Below, piece by piece: positions 1-8,329 of a stretch of DNA of 64,000 bases (position 1 is its first letter; every line of letters begins with the position of its first letter). This DNA comes from Gemmatimonadales bacterium. Lineage in GTDB: Bacteria > Gemmatimonadota > Gemmatimonadetes > Longimicrobiales > Gaopeijiaceae. Both the position numbers and the translations under genes were made by a program. The DNA is taken from contig REBS01000113.1 in assembly GCA_007692605.1 (NCBI GenBank), positions 1 through 64,000 of the forward strand. The letters are read 5' to 3'. The notes under the pieces are model-generated. The model had not been told where the DNA came from and searched no databases. It saw nothing but the letters and a program-made list of their open reading frames with translations.

Positions 1-441
1 TTCTTCACCATGGCCCTCCCCAGCAACTTCGGGGGCAGCGGGAACCAGGGCGGCGGGAACCAGGGCGGCGGGAATTCCCCCCAGAACCACCAGATCGAGC
101 GAGTGGACTCGGGCCAGTGGGAGAACACATACGAAATCGAGCGCAACCCGCGGATCTACGTCATGGAGGAGCGCTACTACCGGGTGCGCGACGGCATCCT
201 GGAGCTGGTGGTCAACGGGGACGAGGACAACCCCCTCCGTGTGGCCGCCGGGATCGTCCGCCTGGAGGCGCGCTACGTGCTGGCCGACAACACCGTGGTG
301 GAGGAGCTGCCCGAAGGAGCCTCCTGGCGGGACATCCGGTCCATCGAGATCGAGGTGGAGTCCCGTGCGGCCCGGGGCCTGGAGGAGTCCAACCGGGTCC
401 TCACCTCCCGGTACTTCCCCCGAAACGTGCTCTCGCGCTGA
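1..441 (+). CDS. PilW-like minor pilin / type IV pilus assembly protein, C-terminal part
   Basis: The reading frame is open from the first base of the window, so this is the 3' end of a longer gene; the ATG at 10 is internal rather than a start. The visible 146 residues have a Gly/Asn/Gln-rich stretch (about residues 10-30), then a compact domain, ending shortly before a PilX-like gene whose ATG lies 10 bases after this stop. In type IV pilus minor-pilin operons a PilW-type protein normally precedes PilX, and the late stretch with RSIEIEVESRA resembles the C-terminal region of such proteins. The N-terminal methylation motif would lie outside the window. The role (minor pilin priming type IV pilus assembly) is inferred mostly from position. 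Confidence 0.5.
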   Translation, partial: FFTMALPSNFGGSGNQGGGNQGGGNSPQNHQIERVDSGQWENTYEIERNPRIYVMEERYYRVRDGILELVVNGDEDNPLRVAAGIVRLEARYVLADNTVVEELPEGASWRDIRSIEIEVESRAARGLEESNRVLTSRYFPRNVLSR

Positions 442-451
442 GGATGACCCC

Positions 452-2386
452 ATGACCCATTCGAACCGAAACGGATTCGCCCTCATCGCCGTGCTCCTCC
501 TGGTGGTGCTGGTCACCGCATTGGGCGCCGCCTTCTTCGCACTGACCTCCCGGGAGATCTCCAACGTCCGGGCCAGCGCCGACCAGGCCAGCGGGTTCTA
601 CTCGGCGGAGGCGGGTCTGAACATTCGCGGGGAGCAGATCCGCTCCGTCTTCCAGGGGTATTCCCGACCGTCGGGAACGAGCCCCGACGACGCGGGGGAT
701 GCATGCGCTGCCGGGAACACGGGTGCAGGCGACTTCGCCTGCCGGGACTTCGAGTTCAACAACCGGACGATCTCCACCTACGTGGTGGAGGACCCCCGGA
801 ACAACGACCCCGACGACGCGGAGCGGACCCTCACCATCCCGCCGGGAGAGCGCTTCGCCGGGTTGAATGCCATCCAGTACCGGTACAGCGTCTTCTCGGA
901 AGCCTATGCGCCGGTGGACGGCCGCCCCGAAGCCATCCTGGAGATGGTCTTCCGGACACGACTGGTGCCCCTCTTCCAGTTCGCTGCCTTCTACAACAAG
1001 GACCTGGAGATCCTCCCTGGACCGAACATGACCCTGGCGGGTCCGGTCCACGTGAACGGGGACCTCTACCTGAACGCGAACAACACCCTGGAGATCCTGG
1101 GGGAGGTATCCGTCTCGGAACGGGGCGATGGCACGGGAGGCGACATCTGGAGGGGCAGGAAGGACAACACGGGCGAATGCACCGGCACAGTCCGGGTGAA
1201 CGACGGCAACCCCTCCACGAACCCCAACCCGGCCCTCCCCTGCCCCTGGGGGAACTTCGAGGAGAGCCAGCTGGAAGATTGGGGCGAGCGGATCCGCATT
1301 CGAGAAGACCCCCTGACCGTCCCCCCCGTGGAGGAGTTCGATCCCGGCGGCCGGTACTGGCAGGAGGCCGACCTTGTGGTGGCCCTGGACCTCCGGGATG
1401 GGCTGACCCAGGCCCGGGCCATCGTGCCCCAGCGGAGTGGGTCCTTCCAGCCCAACGAGATCCTCACCGCCGAACTGGAGCAGTGCGCCGGAGTCGCAGG
1501 GAGGAGCTACGAGGTCCGGTCGCACGGGAACGGACAGATCGACGGGATGCCCCCCCTCCCCGACGAGGCCGATCGACGGGCCGTGGAGTGGTCCAACTCC
1601 TTCCGGGACCGGCGTGAATCCGGAGCTGCCGGGAACCGCTGGGGCTGGCGGCTCATGCTGGAGGTGGATGTTGGTGCGGTCATGGACTGCCTCCACGAGA
1701 ACCCCTCCCTCTTCGCCGACGGGGGCACCTCCCCCCAGGGCCTGAACGACACCTCGAACGGGGGCCTCGTCTGGTACTTCACCGTGCTGGGCGACTTCGA
1801 GGACGATCCCCGGAGCGGATACGGGGTCCGCCTCCGGAACGGTGCCTACCTGGGCTCGAACGCACCGGGCGCGCCAGAGATCAACGGGCTCACCGTGGTG
1901 AGCAATCACGCCGTGTGGATCGAGGGCGACTACAACTCGAACGACAACCTCTGGCGCCCGGCCTCCATCCTCTCGGATGCCATCAACATCCTGTCCAACA
2001 ACTACCGGAACAACTGGCAGGCCCACGAGGGCTCCATTACCGGCGCGAGCTTCACCAACGTGCAGGCCGCCTTCCTCTCGGGAACCCGGACCACGGGTGG
2101 GCAGGATGGCCTGGGAGGGCAGGGAGGCAACTACAACGGCGGGCTCGAGAACTACCCGGTCTTCCACGAGAACTGGTCCGGCCAGACCCTCCGGTACCGG
2201 GGCTCCTTCGTGAGCCTGGAGGAACCCAGGTACTCCAGCGGGAACTGGAGCGGCAGCTACTACAACGCACCGGGACGGGACTGGGGGTACGACACCCGCT
2301 TCAACGACGTGGCGAACCTGCCGCCGCTCAGCCCCCGCTTCGTGTACCTACTGCAGGAGCGGTTCGTCCGGGACTTCACCCGCTGA
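452..2386 (+). CDS. PilX-like type IV pilus protein, large
   Basis: The product has 644 residues. The N-terminus (MTHSNRNGFALIAVLLLVVL) is a PilX-type prepilin start: a short polar leader, then a 20-residue hydrophobic helix, followed by the SAEAGLN segment typical of PilX N-terminal domains. The rest (about 70-644) is a large, Asn/Gly/Trp-rich extracytoplasmic region with no family I recognise; it holds repeated NxxNN-type turns and looks like a beta-rich surface or pilus-tip domain. Proteobacterial PilX is usually below 200 residues, so this is several times longer. ATG 452 is chosen because it sits 10 bases after the upstream stop and exactly precedes the leader; the frame extends upstream only as read-through. 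It is co-transcribed with the PilW-like gene and closed by a hairpin. Confidence 0.7.
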   Translation: MTHSNRNGFALIAVLLLVVLVTALGAAFFALTSREISNVRASADQASGFYSAEAGLNIRGEQIRSVFQGYSRPSGTSPDDAGDACAAGNTGAGDFACRDFEFNNRTISTYVVEDPRNNDPDDAERTLTIPPGERFAGLNAIQYRYSVFSEAYAPVDGRPEAILEMVFRTRLVPLFQFAAFYNKDLEILPGPNMTLAGPVHVNGDLYLNANNTLEILGEVSVSERGDGTGGDIWRGRKDNTGECTGTVRVNDGNPSTNPNPALPCPWGNFEESQLEDWGERIRIREDPLTVPPVEEFDPGGRYWQEADLVVALDLRDGLTQARAIVPQRSGSFQPNEILTAELEQCAGVAGRSYEVRSHGNGQIDGMPPLPDEADRRAVEWSNSFRDRRESGAAGNRWGWRLMLEVDVGAVMDCLHENPSLFADGGTSPQGLNDTSNGGLVWYFTVLGDFEDDPRSGYGVRLRNGAYLGSNAPGAPEINGLTVVSNHAVWIEGDYNSNDNLWRPASILSDAINILSNNYRNNWQAHEGSITGASFTNVQAAFLSGTRTTGGQDGLGGQGGNYNGGLENYPVFHENWSGQTLRYRGSFVSLEEPRYSSGNWSGSYYNAPGRDWGYDTRFNDVANLPPLSPRFVYLLQERFVRDFTR

Positions 2387-2413
2387 CGAAGGGACCCGTC
2401 AGGGAAGACCTGA

Positions 2414-2453
2414 ACGGGGGCGGCCGATGATCACCGGCCGCCCCCGTCTCTTT
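2414..2453. terminator. Strong intrinsic-type hairpin between convergent genes
   Basis: Perfect 13-bp inverted arms at 2414-2426 and 2435-2447 with an 8-nt loop, followed by CTCTTT on the + strand. It lies 28 bases after the PilX-like stop and 47 bases before the stop of the convergent membrane-protein gene, so it can stop transcription from both sides. Confidence 0.75.
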
Positions 2454-2493
2454 GCCGGTCCTGCAGGAACAAGTCGCAGGGCCTTCGGGCTCG

Positions 2494-3456
2494 TCAGGCC
2501 GGCGTCTCGATGCGATCCGTCCCCAGCGACTCCACCAGGCGGGGGTGCTTCTTCCAGAGGTAGCCCACGATGGTGAGGACGCCCGCCAGGTTCCCCAGGG
2601 CAATGTTCCACCAGGCCAGGGGCCCCAGGAGGAACTCGGCGGCCACGGCGATGATCCCCAGCGCGAAGGCCTCGAAGGCCACGAAGAGGAGGATGGCTCC
2701 GATGAGGATGGGGGGCTGGCGCTCCGCCTGCTGGGCAATGGCCGCAGCCAGAATCCCGATGGGGATGAAGATGGCGTAGTGGACCGGGGTGTACGCGGCG
2801 GTAAGCCAGAGGGAGATCTCCACCTCGGCCAGGTCCGTGGCGCCGTCGAAGAGGACCGCCCCCAGGGCCGACGGGGTGAAGAAGGGCCGTCCCTGGAAGG
2901 TGTCCACCACCAGGAACCAGGTGGCCACCACGAACCCACTGGCGACCCCTGCGATGAGTCCCTCCCGAAGGACCGTGCCCTCCTTGAGGGCATCCCGCCA
3001 CTCCACGCTGCGGGCCACTCCCGACAGGTGGAGCCAGTTCACCAGGACGATGCCGGCCAGGAGGTTCCCCACCAGGACCTCCACCCAACCCAGCCGGCCC
3101 ACCACGTCGATCCCCGTGACTGCGGCGCTCCCGAAGAACACCCCGTTGAAGAGGACGAAGCCCACCACGAAGCCGAAGGGGAGGTTCGGAGACCGCTCGA
3201 GCTGGGCGATGGCCAGGGCAGCCCCAGCACCCACAATTGCGAAGGCCCCGAAATGCACCAGGCTGAACACGCCCAGGAGTAGCGGTGATGTGACCAGGTC
3301 GTCCAGCCCGAAGAGGGCCCCGGCAATCATGGCGGGGGTCCGGAAGGGCTCACCTGCTGCCAGGTCCACCACAAGGAACCAGAAGGCCAGTACCGCCGCC
3401 CCCATAAGGCCTGCGATGACGCCCTGCACCAACTTGCCCGCCTTCGATCGTTCCAC
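2494..3456 (-). CDS. Hypothetical integral membrane protein with two tandem homologous halves
   Basis: The product has 320 residues and about eight hydrophobic segments. It is an internal duplication. The first half (about residues 10-150) starts GVIAGLMGAAVLAFWFLVVD and the second (about 165-300) starts GLIAGVASGFVVATWFLVVD. Both continue with a G-PF-TP motif, a GA-LF segment and a V-H-x-x-F/I segment at matching spacing. The start is GTG at 3456, preceded by AGGAGG eight bases upstream. I do not recognise the family. It stands alone between tRNA-Lys and the convergent pilus genes, so context gives no function. An inner-membrane location is certain in kind, but the role is unknown. Confidence 0.8.
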   Translation of the reverse strand: MERSKAGKLVQGVIAGLMGAAVLAFWFLVVDLAAGEPFRTPAMIAGALFGLDDLVTSPLLLGVFSLVHFGAFAIVGAGAALAIAQLERSPNLPFGFVVGFVLFNGVFFGSAAVTGIDVVGRLGWVEVLVGNLLAGIVLVNWLHLSGVARSVEWRDALKEGTVLREGLIAGVASGFVVATWFLVVDTFQGRPFFTPSALGAVLFDGATDLAEVEISLWLTAAYTPVHYAIFIPIGILAAAIAQQAERQPPILIGAILLFVAFEAFALGIIAVAAEFLLGPLAWWNIALGNLAGVLTIVGYLWKKHPRLVESLGTDRIETPA

Positions 3457-3552
3457 CTGAGATTCCTCCTGGGGCTTCGTGACACCTCTGCGAGAACCGC
3501 TTGATTCCGTCTACCCGATGGCCGCCGGGCGGTTCGAACATTCGTCCAGAAG

Positions 3553-3625
3553 TGAGCCGGGTGGGTCTCGAACCCACGACCTACGGATTAAAAGTCCGTT
3601 GCTCTGCCAGCTGAGCTACCGGCTC
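3553..3625 (-). tRNA. tRNA-Lys (anticodon TTT)
   Basis: The minus strand folds as a complete cloverleaf of 73 nt: acceptor GAGCCGG pairs with CCGGCTC, D-arm GCTC...GAGC, anticodon stem ACGGA/TCCGT around loop CTTTTAA (anticodon TTT), and T-arm GTGGG/CCCAC with the TTCGAGA loop. The discriminator base is A. The 3' CCA is not encoded. It lies between rnhB and the duplicated membrane-protein gene, and a near-perfect tandem repeat ends inside its 5' edge. Confidence 0.97.
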
Positions 3626-3670
3626 GTAGAAATTGTGCCGCACATACTCGTAAAAATTGTACCGAACATA
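3623..3670. repeat. Tandem direct repeat (2 x 24 bp) at the 5' edge of tRNA-Lys
   Basis: 3623-3646 and 3647-3670 are the same 24-bp unit with 21 of 24 bases identical and no spacer. The unit starts CTCGTA and ends ACATA. The copy next to the tRNA includes the first three bases of the tRNA gene. The other copy stops two bases short of the rnhB stop codon. The units are AT-richer than their surroundings, and this is where a tRNA promoter or leader processing site would lie. Confidence 0.8.
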
Positions 3671-3672
3671 GA

Positions 3673-4338
3673 TTAGCCCCCACCGGCCTCTCCTTCCAGT
3701 CCCAGCTCGGGCTGGACCCCTCCGAAGGTGAGTCTGTGATGGGGCGAGGGGCCGAAGGATCGCAGTGCGGAGAGGTGTTCGGGGGTGCCGTATCCCACGT
3801 TGGTGGCCCACCCGTAGGCGGGGTAGCGGGCGGCCAGCCGGCGCATGAGGCGGTCCCGGCAGACCTTCGCGACGATCGAGGCGCAGGCGATGGTGTGGAC
3901 GCGATCATCGCCGCCGACGATGGCGTCGTGCTCGCAGCCCAGGCGCCGGACCGGCAACCCGTCGACCACCACCCATTCGGGGGCATCCGCGAGTGCGTCG
4001 AGCGCCCGACGCATCGCCAGCGCCGTGGCGACCGCGATGTTTGTCCGGTCGATCTCGCGCACCGAGGCCGCCCCGATCCCCACGCAGCGGGCCCGCTCGC
4101 AGATCTCTCGGTAGAGCGCCTCGCGGCGGATCGTAGAGAGCTTCTTGGAGTCCCGGGCCCCCGGCACACTGCAGCCCTCGGAGAGGATCACGGCGGCGGC
4201 GACCACGGGACCCGCCAGGGGCCCGCGACCCACCTCGTCGACCCCGGCGATGGTGGAAAGACCACGGCTCCAGATCCCCGTCTCGTATTCGAGGGGGAGC
4301 TGGAGCCGTGGGGACTCGTTCGGGGTCTCCGGCATCAT
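3673..4338 (-). CDS. rnhB: Ribonuclease HII
   Basis: The product has 221 residues. RNase HII cleaves the RNA strand of RNA-DNA hybrids and single ribonucleotides misincorporated in DNA. The family signature is plain: GVDEVGRGPLAGPVVAAAV at about residues 32-50 supplies the first two catalytic acids (Asp-Glu), followed by DSKKLS at about 62-67 and later Asp residues in the VVVDGLP region and in the DDRVHTIACASIVAKV segment, which is the family's metal-binding and substrate-contact region. The length is normal for the family. The start is one of two consecutive ATGs at 4338 and 4335. It lies 37 bases downstream of rplS, probably as the last protein gene of the translation operon, just before tRNA-Lys. 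Confidence 0.95.
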   Translation of the reverse strand: MMPETPNESPRLQLPLEYETGIWSRGLSTIAGVDEVGRGPLAGPVVAAAVILSEGCSVPGARDSKKLSTIRREALYREICERARCVGIGAASVREIDRTNIAVATALAMRRALDALADAPEWVVVDGLPVRRLGCEHDAIVGGDDRVHTIACASIVAKVCRDRLMRRLAARYPAYGWATNVGYGTPEHLSALRSFGPSPHHRLTFGGVQPELGLEGEAGGG

Positions 4339-4375
4339 GGGCCAGAAGTACGCCGACGGTTCCGTGCGCGTCCGA

Positions 4376-4726
4376 TCAGTTGACGCGCTTCTCCCGGATG
4401 CGTGCGGCCTTACCCTTCAGCCCGCGCAGGTAGTACAGCTTCGCGCGACGGACCCGCCCGCGGCGCACCACCTCGATGTCGCGAATGAAGGGCGAGTTCA
4501 GCGGGAAGACCCGCTCCACCCCGATCCCCGACGAGATCTTGCGCACCATGAAGGTCTCGCCCATCCCGCCGCCGCGGCGGGCAATGCAGACCCCTTCGAA
4601 CGCCTGAATCCGCTCCTTTTCACCTTCCCGCACGCGGTAGTTCACCCGCACGGTGTCTCCGGGCGCAAAGTCCGGAAGGTCGTCTCGGAGCTGTTCTTTA
4701 TCGAGTTCTTGAAGCAGATCGGCCAT
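4376..4726 (-). CDS. rplS: Large ribosomal subunit protein bL19
   Basis: The product has 116 residues, a normal length for bL19, which sits at the interface of the two ribosomal subunits. Characteristic stretches are [20 protein letters not shown] at about 22-41, [32 protein letters not shown] and the basic C-terminus [14 protein letters not shown]. The ATG is preceded by CTGGAGGAAACC, a strong ribosome binding site. It lies 199 bases downstream of trmD in the usual rpsP-rimM-trmD-rplS order, but has its own sigma-70-type promoter in the gap (see 4777-4805). Confidence 0.97.
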   Translation of the reverse strand: MADLLQELDKEQLRDDLPDFAPGDTVRVNYRVREGEKERIQAFEGVCIARRGGGMGETFMVRKISSGIGVERVFPLNSPFIRDIEVVRRGRVRRAKLYYLRGLKGKAARIREKRVN

Positions 4727-4776
4727 GGTTTCCTCCAGGTACGTAGGTCCCCACTCCAGGGTGGGCGCAGACCCGA

Positions 4777-4805
4777 ATTATAACGCCTGTCCCAGCATTC
4801 GTGAA
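4777..4805 (-). promoter_or_regulatory. Sigma-70-type promoter for rplS
   Basis: On the minus strand a perfect TATAAT (4782-4777) is preceded by a 17-base spacer and TTCACG (4805-4800), which matches four of six -35 bases. Transcription would start near 4770, giving a leader of about 44 nt before the rplS ATG at 4726. In this GC-rich context a perfect -10 hexamer at correct spacing is unlikely by chance. Confidence 0.65.
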
Positions 4806-4925
4806 GTCCCGACCGCGCTCCAGCCACCGCTCGCCTTCACTGGGCCTTGCGGGCAGGCGGGCAGGCGGGCGGCATCGCGGGCCGGTCGGTCATTGCGGCC
4901 GGGAGCCGGCCTTCGCACGCCGCCG

Positions 4926-5624
4926 TCAGTCCTCGACGACCCCGGCCTCGACGGCCCGTCGCCAGAGATCGGGGCGACGCTCCCGCGTGAGTCGGCGCGC
5001 CAGCGCCTCGCGAAAGGCCTCGATGCGGGCGTGGTCCCCCGTCAGCAGCTCCTCGGGTACCGAGTGCCCCCGATACTCGCGCGGGCGGGTCCACGAGGGC
5101 GGGCTCAGGAGCGGTGCCTCGTAGAACGAGTCGGTCGCGGCCGAGTCGTGGTCCCCGAGCGCACCCGGAAGGAGCCGCACCACCGCGTCGGTGATCGCCA
5201 GGGCCGCCACCTCTCCGCCCGACAGCACGAAGTCGCCCAGCGAGACCTCTTCGGTCGCGAGCTCCTCGGCGACCCGCTGGTCCACGTCCTTGTAGTGACC
5301 GCAGAGCAGGGTGAGCTCGGGCTGAACGGAGTAGCGGACCGCGTCGGAGTGGGTGAAGGGGCGCCCCCTGGGGGAGAGCAGAACGACGGGCCCCTCGGGC
5401 TCGAGCGAGTCGACGGCCTCGAAGAAGGGCTCCGGCTTCATCACCATCCCGGCCCCCCCACCGTAGGGGAGGTCATCGACCGTGCGGTGCCGATCGTGCG
5501 TGAACTCGCGCAGGTCCACGATCCGGTACTCGGCGAGTCCGTCCCGGGCGGCGCGAGCCGGAATGCTCAGACCCAGCGGCCCCTCAAAGAAGTCGGGAAA
5601 GATCGTGACCAGGTTGATTCGCAT
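4926..5624 (-). CDS. trmD: tRNA (guanine-37 N1) methyltransferase
   Basis: The product has 232 residues. TrmD uses S-adenosylmethionine to methylate G37 next to the anticodon and so prevents +1 frameshifting. The family start MRINLVTIFPDFF is present, followed by HDRHRTVDDLPYGGGAGMVMKP (about 43-64), LLSPRGRPF (about 82-90), LLCGHYKDVDQRV (about 106-118) and GDFVLSGGEVAALAITDAVVRLLPG (about 130-155), which forms the trefoil-knot cofactor site. The GHYKDVDQRV motif holds the conserved residues of the deep knot. The C-terminal domain includes the tail RRPDLWRRAVEAG. It lies 52 bases downstream of rimM in the same operon. Confidence 0.97.
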   Translation of the reverse strand: MRINLVTIFPDFFEGPLGLSIPARAARDGLAEYRIVDLREFTHDRHRTVDDLPYGGGAGMVMKPEPFFEAVDSLEPEGPVVLLSPRGRPFTHSDAVRYSVQPELTLLCGHYKDVDQRVAEELATEEVSLGDFVLSGGEVAALAITDAVVRLLPGALGDHDSAATDSFYEAPLLSPPSWTRPREYRGHSVPEELLTGDHARIEAFREALARRLTRERRPDLWRRAVEAGVVED

Positions 5625-5676
5625 GGGTCCGGCTCCCCGGCGCGCCGAAGCGTGCAGTCGAAGCGTGCAGTGGGTT

Positions 5677-6219
5677 CTACAGGTCGAGGAGGCCGTCCGG
5701 CGGATCGATCGTGATCCGGCCTTCCTCCAGGTCCCAGTCCACCACGATCGCCCGGGCGAGAGGGATCAGGACGGTGCCCCGTCCCTCGCGCCTCACCTCG
5801 AGCAGGTCGATCGGCTCCATCGGAAAGAGGCCCGAGACGACCCCCAGCTCCTCGCCATCGGGCAGGAGCACCCTCAGGCCCGGGATCTGGTGATGGAAGA
5901 GCTCGTCGGCGTCGAGGGGTTCGATCTCCTCGAAGGGGCGCAGCAGATCGCGCCCTCGCAGGAGCGCGGCCGCATCGCGATCGGTGAGCCCCTCGAAGAT
6001 CACCAGGTAGCCCTTTCGATACGGCCGGACATGCTCGATGCGCAGGGCGGGCAGGAGCGGATCCGGCTCGCCCCCGTCGCTACTGGCCACGCGCAACTCG
6101 ACCCCGGAGCGGAAGGTGCCCTCGGGGCGGTCGGTCAGCGACTCGATCTGGAGCTCACCCTTCGTGCCGTGCGTCCGGCGGACCCGGCCCACGGCAACGA
6201 AGGTGGGGGAGGCGTTCAG
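5677..6219 (-). CDS. rimM: Ribosome maturation factor RimM, probable CTG start
   Basis: RimM helps 30S subunit assembly around protein S19. The product has an N-terminal beta-barrel domain ([20 protein letters not shown]) and a C-terminal PRC-barrel (about residues 100-170, with a buried acidic start [15 protein letters not shown]). The only ATG/GTG/TTG start in frame is GTG 6192, but it falls on the Val of the conserved V-G-R-[IV] motif and would leave no residues before it, whereas RimM normally has 5-15. A CTG at 6219-6217 overlaps the rpsP stop (CTGA), has GGAGG four bases upstream, and adds nine residues. I therefore prefer 6219. With GTG 6192 the protein would be 171 residues. Confidence 0.85.
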   Translation of the reverse strand: MNASPTFVAVGRVRRTHGTKGELQIESLTDRPEGTFRSGVELRVASSDGGEPDPLLPALRIEHVRPYRKGYLVIFEGLTDRDAAALLRGRDLLRPFEEIEPLDADELFHHQIPGLRVLLPDGEELGVVSGLFPMEPIDLLEVRREGRGTVLIPLARAIVVDWDLEEGRITIDPPDGLLDL

Positions 6220-6764
6220 CCCTCCTCCCTGGTCTCCTCTTCACCCTCGTCGTCGGAGGCCGCCTCGGGGGCTTCCTCCTCGGCTTCACCGGCGTCCTCG
6301 GCAGCTTCGGCTTCGGCCTTCTTCTTCGCCTCGGCTTCGGCCTTCTCGGCTGCCGCCTTCTCAGCCTCGGCCTCCGCCTTCTTCGCCTCGGCCTCGGCCT
6401 TCTTCTCGGCTTCGGCGGCCTTCAGAGCCTCCTGCTCGGCCTGGCGGCGCGCGGTGAGTTCCTCGGCGCGCTTGGCCTTCTGGGCCTCGACGTCGACCTC
6501 GCCCAGAGCGAGCGACGCGTCACCGCCCTTTCGGGCCTTGCTCACGAGCGTCTTGACCGTGGGGGAGGGAAGCGCACCCTGCCCCAGCCAGTAGTCCACC
6601 CGCTCCATGTCGAGCACGAGACGAGCCGGCTCGGTCAGGGGCCGATAGTAGCCGATGCTCTCGACAAAACGCCCATCCCGGGGCGCTGTGGTGTCGGCCA
6701 CCACGACGCGGTAGTGCGGCTGCTTCTTCCGGCCCATTCGCCGGAGACGAATCTTTACGGACAT
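6216..6764 (-). CDS. rpsP: Small ribosomal subunit protein bS16 with long charged C-terminal tail
   Basis: The product has 182 residues. The first 85-90 are canonical bS16 ([48 protein letters not shown]), which binds 16S rRNA and is needed for 30S assembly. bS16 is usually 80-90 residues, so the remaining 90 or so are an addition. It starts at about residue 92 and is built almost only of Ala, Glu and Lys, likely one long helix or coiled coil, turning strongly acidic over the last 30 residues. There is no stop, frameshift or composition break between the parts. It is followed directly by rimM with overlapping codons. Confidence 0.95.
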   Translation of the reverse strand: MSVKIRLRRMGRKKQPHYRVVVADTTAPRDGRFVESIGYYRPLTEPARLVLDMERVDYWLGQGALPSPTVKTLVSKARKGGDASLALGEVDVEAQKAKRAEELTARRQAEQEALKAAEAEKKAEAEAKKAEAEAEKAAAEKAEAEAKKKAEAEAAEDAGEAEEEAPEAASDDEGEEETREEG

Positions 6765-6824
6765 CGTTTCTCTTCTCTCTCGACTGCGATTTCGGATCCA
6801 CCCGATCGACGGATCTCTCTGTGC

Positions 6825-6842
6825 GGTCCGGACTCCCGGACC
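6825..6842. other. Hairpin in the ffh-rpsP gap
   Basis: Seven-bp perfect arms (6825-6831 and 6836-6842) with a 4-base loop sit 60 bases before the rpsP start in the 172-base gap after ffh. There is no T-run after it on the minus strand, so it is more likely a leader or processing structure than a terminator. I see no convincing promoter here. Confidence 0.3.
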
Positions 6843-6936
6843 CGTGCCCCGTCCCCGGCCCTCAGGCCCGATCCGGCGCGCTCCATGTTCTGAACGTCCA
6901 TCCCCCGGGCGATCCCGCCACCCGGGCCCTCGTCCT

Positions 6937-8247
6937 TCAGCGGGGCATGAAGCCCTGCATGCTGCGCATGCGCTTCATCATCTTGCGCATGTCCTTGAAC
7001 TGCTTCATCACGCGGTTCACCTCGGCCACCGATCGGCCGCTTCCCTTCGCGATCCGCGCCCGGCGGGAGCCGTTCAGCAGCTCCGGCCGGCGTCGTTCCT
7101 CAGGGGTCATCGACAGGATGATCGCCTCGACGTGCTTGATCCGCTTGGGATCGATGTCCGCCATCGGCATCTTCTTGCCCATCCCCGGGATCAGCTTCAT
7201 GAGCTGATCGAGAGGCCCCATCTTCTGCACCTGGCGCATGGCCAGCAGAAAGTCCTCGAGGGTGAACTTGCCCTCGCCCATCATCTTCTTCTGCAGCCGT
7301 TCCGACGCATCGACGTCGACGGCGCGCTCGGCGCGCTCGACGAGGCCGACGATGTCGCCCTTCTGCAGGATCCGCCCCGCCAGTCGCTCGGGATCGGCCA
7401 CGTCGAGGTCGTCGACCCCTTCGCCCATCCCGACGAACTTGATCGGCTTGCCGACCACACTCCGGATCGACAGGGCCGCTCCGCCCCGCGCGTCTCCGTC
7501 CATCTTGGTGAGCACGATCCCGCTCACGTCGAGCTCGTCGTCGAAGCCCTGGGCGATCTTCACCGCCTCCTGACCCGTCATGGCGTCGGCCACGAAGAGG
7601 ATCTCGTGCGGAGAGACCGCATCGCGGATCTCACGCAGCTCGCGCATGAGTGCCTCGTCGATCTGCAGCCGTCCGGCCGTATCGACGATCAGGACCGCCC
7701 GCTTCTCGGCCTTCGCCACCCGCAGCGCCTCGCGGGCGGTCTCGACCGGATCGCCCCCGGCCGTCCCCGCGTGGATCGGCACATCGATCCGCTCCGCCAG
7801 CGTGGTGAGCTGCTCGACCGCCGCCGGCCGAACCAGGTCACAGGCTGCGAGCATCGGCTCCCGACCCTCGCGCTTGATCCGGCGCGCGAGCTTCGCGGCG
7901 GTCGTCGTCTTACCCGATCCCTGCAAGCCGACCACCAGGATCACGGTGGGCGGAGCCGCGGCCCACTCGATCGTCGGCCGACCCTCACCCAGCAGCGACG
8001 CCAGCTCGTCGTTGACGATCTTGACGATCTGCTGTCCGGGCGAAACCGACTTCAGAACCTCTTCGCCGAGCGCCTTCTCCTGAACCCGATTCAGGAACTG
8101 CCGCGTGACCTTGTAGTTGACGTCCGCCTCGAGGAGCACACGCCGGACTTCCCGCAGCCCATCCTTGATCATGGGCTCGGTCAGCACGCCCCGCTGGCGA
8201 AAACGCCCCAGGACGGAATCCAGCTTTTCGCTCAGCTCATCGAACAT
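6937..8247 (-). CDS. ffh: Signal recognition particle protein Ffh (SRP54)
   Basis: The product has 436 residues. Ffh binds 4.5S RNA and signal sequences of nascent membrane proteins and, with FtsY, delivers ribosomes to SecYEG. The N-domain runs from 1 to about 90. The G-domain carries the P-loop [15 protein letters not shown] at about residues 109-123, then [30 protein letters not shown] and the [13 protein letters not shown] closing motif. The methionine-rich M-domain follows, with [15 protein letters not shown] at about 342-356 and the RNA-binding [20 protein letters not shown] segment. Domain order and length are standard. It heads the ffh-rpsP-rimM-trmD-rplS block. Confidence 0.97.
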   Translation of the reverse strand: MFDELSEKLDSVLGRFRQRGVLTEPMIKDGLREVRRVLLEADVNYKVTRQFLNRVQEKALGEEVLKSVSPGQQIVKIVNDELASLLGEGRPTIEWAAAPPTVILVVGLQGSGKTTTAAKLARRIKREGREPMLAACDLVRPAAVEQLTTLAERIDVPIHAGTAGGDPVETAREALRVAKAEKRAVLIVDTAGRLQIDEALMRELREIRDAVSPHEILFVADAMTGQEAVKIAQGFDDELDVSGIVLTKMDGDARGGAALSIRSVVGKPIKFVGMGEGVDDLDVADPERLAGRILQKGDIVGLVERAERAVDVDASERLQKKMMGEGKFTLEDFLLAMRQVQKMGPLDQLMKLIPGMGKKMPMADIDPKRIKHVEAIILSMTPEERRRPELLNGSRRARIAKGSGRSVAEVNRVMKQFKDMRKMMKRMRSMQGFMPR

Positions 8248-8329
8248 CTACAACCCGGCTGCTCAGTAAGGCCTGATTCGGCAAAGATCAGAAAGTTACC
8301 GCCGCAGCCGCCTCGACTCAAGGCTCGCG

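Noticed and set aside
4890..4915. Terminator between trmD and rplS (GGCCGG-GAG-CCGGCC at 4897-4911)
   Set aside because: The 6-bp hairpin has no T-run on either side and could be chance in GC-rich DNA.
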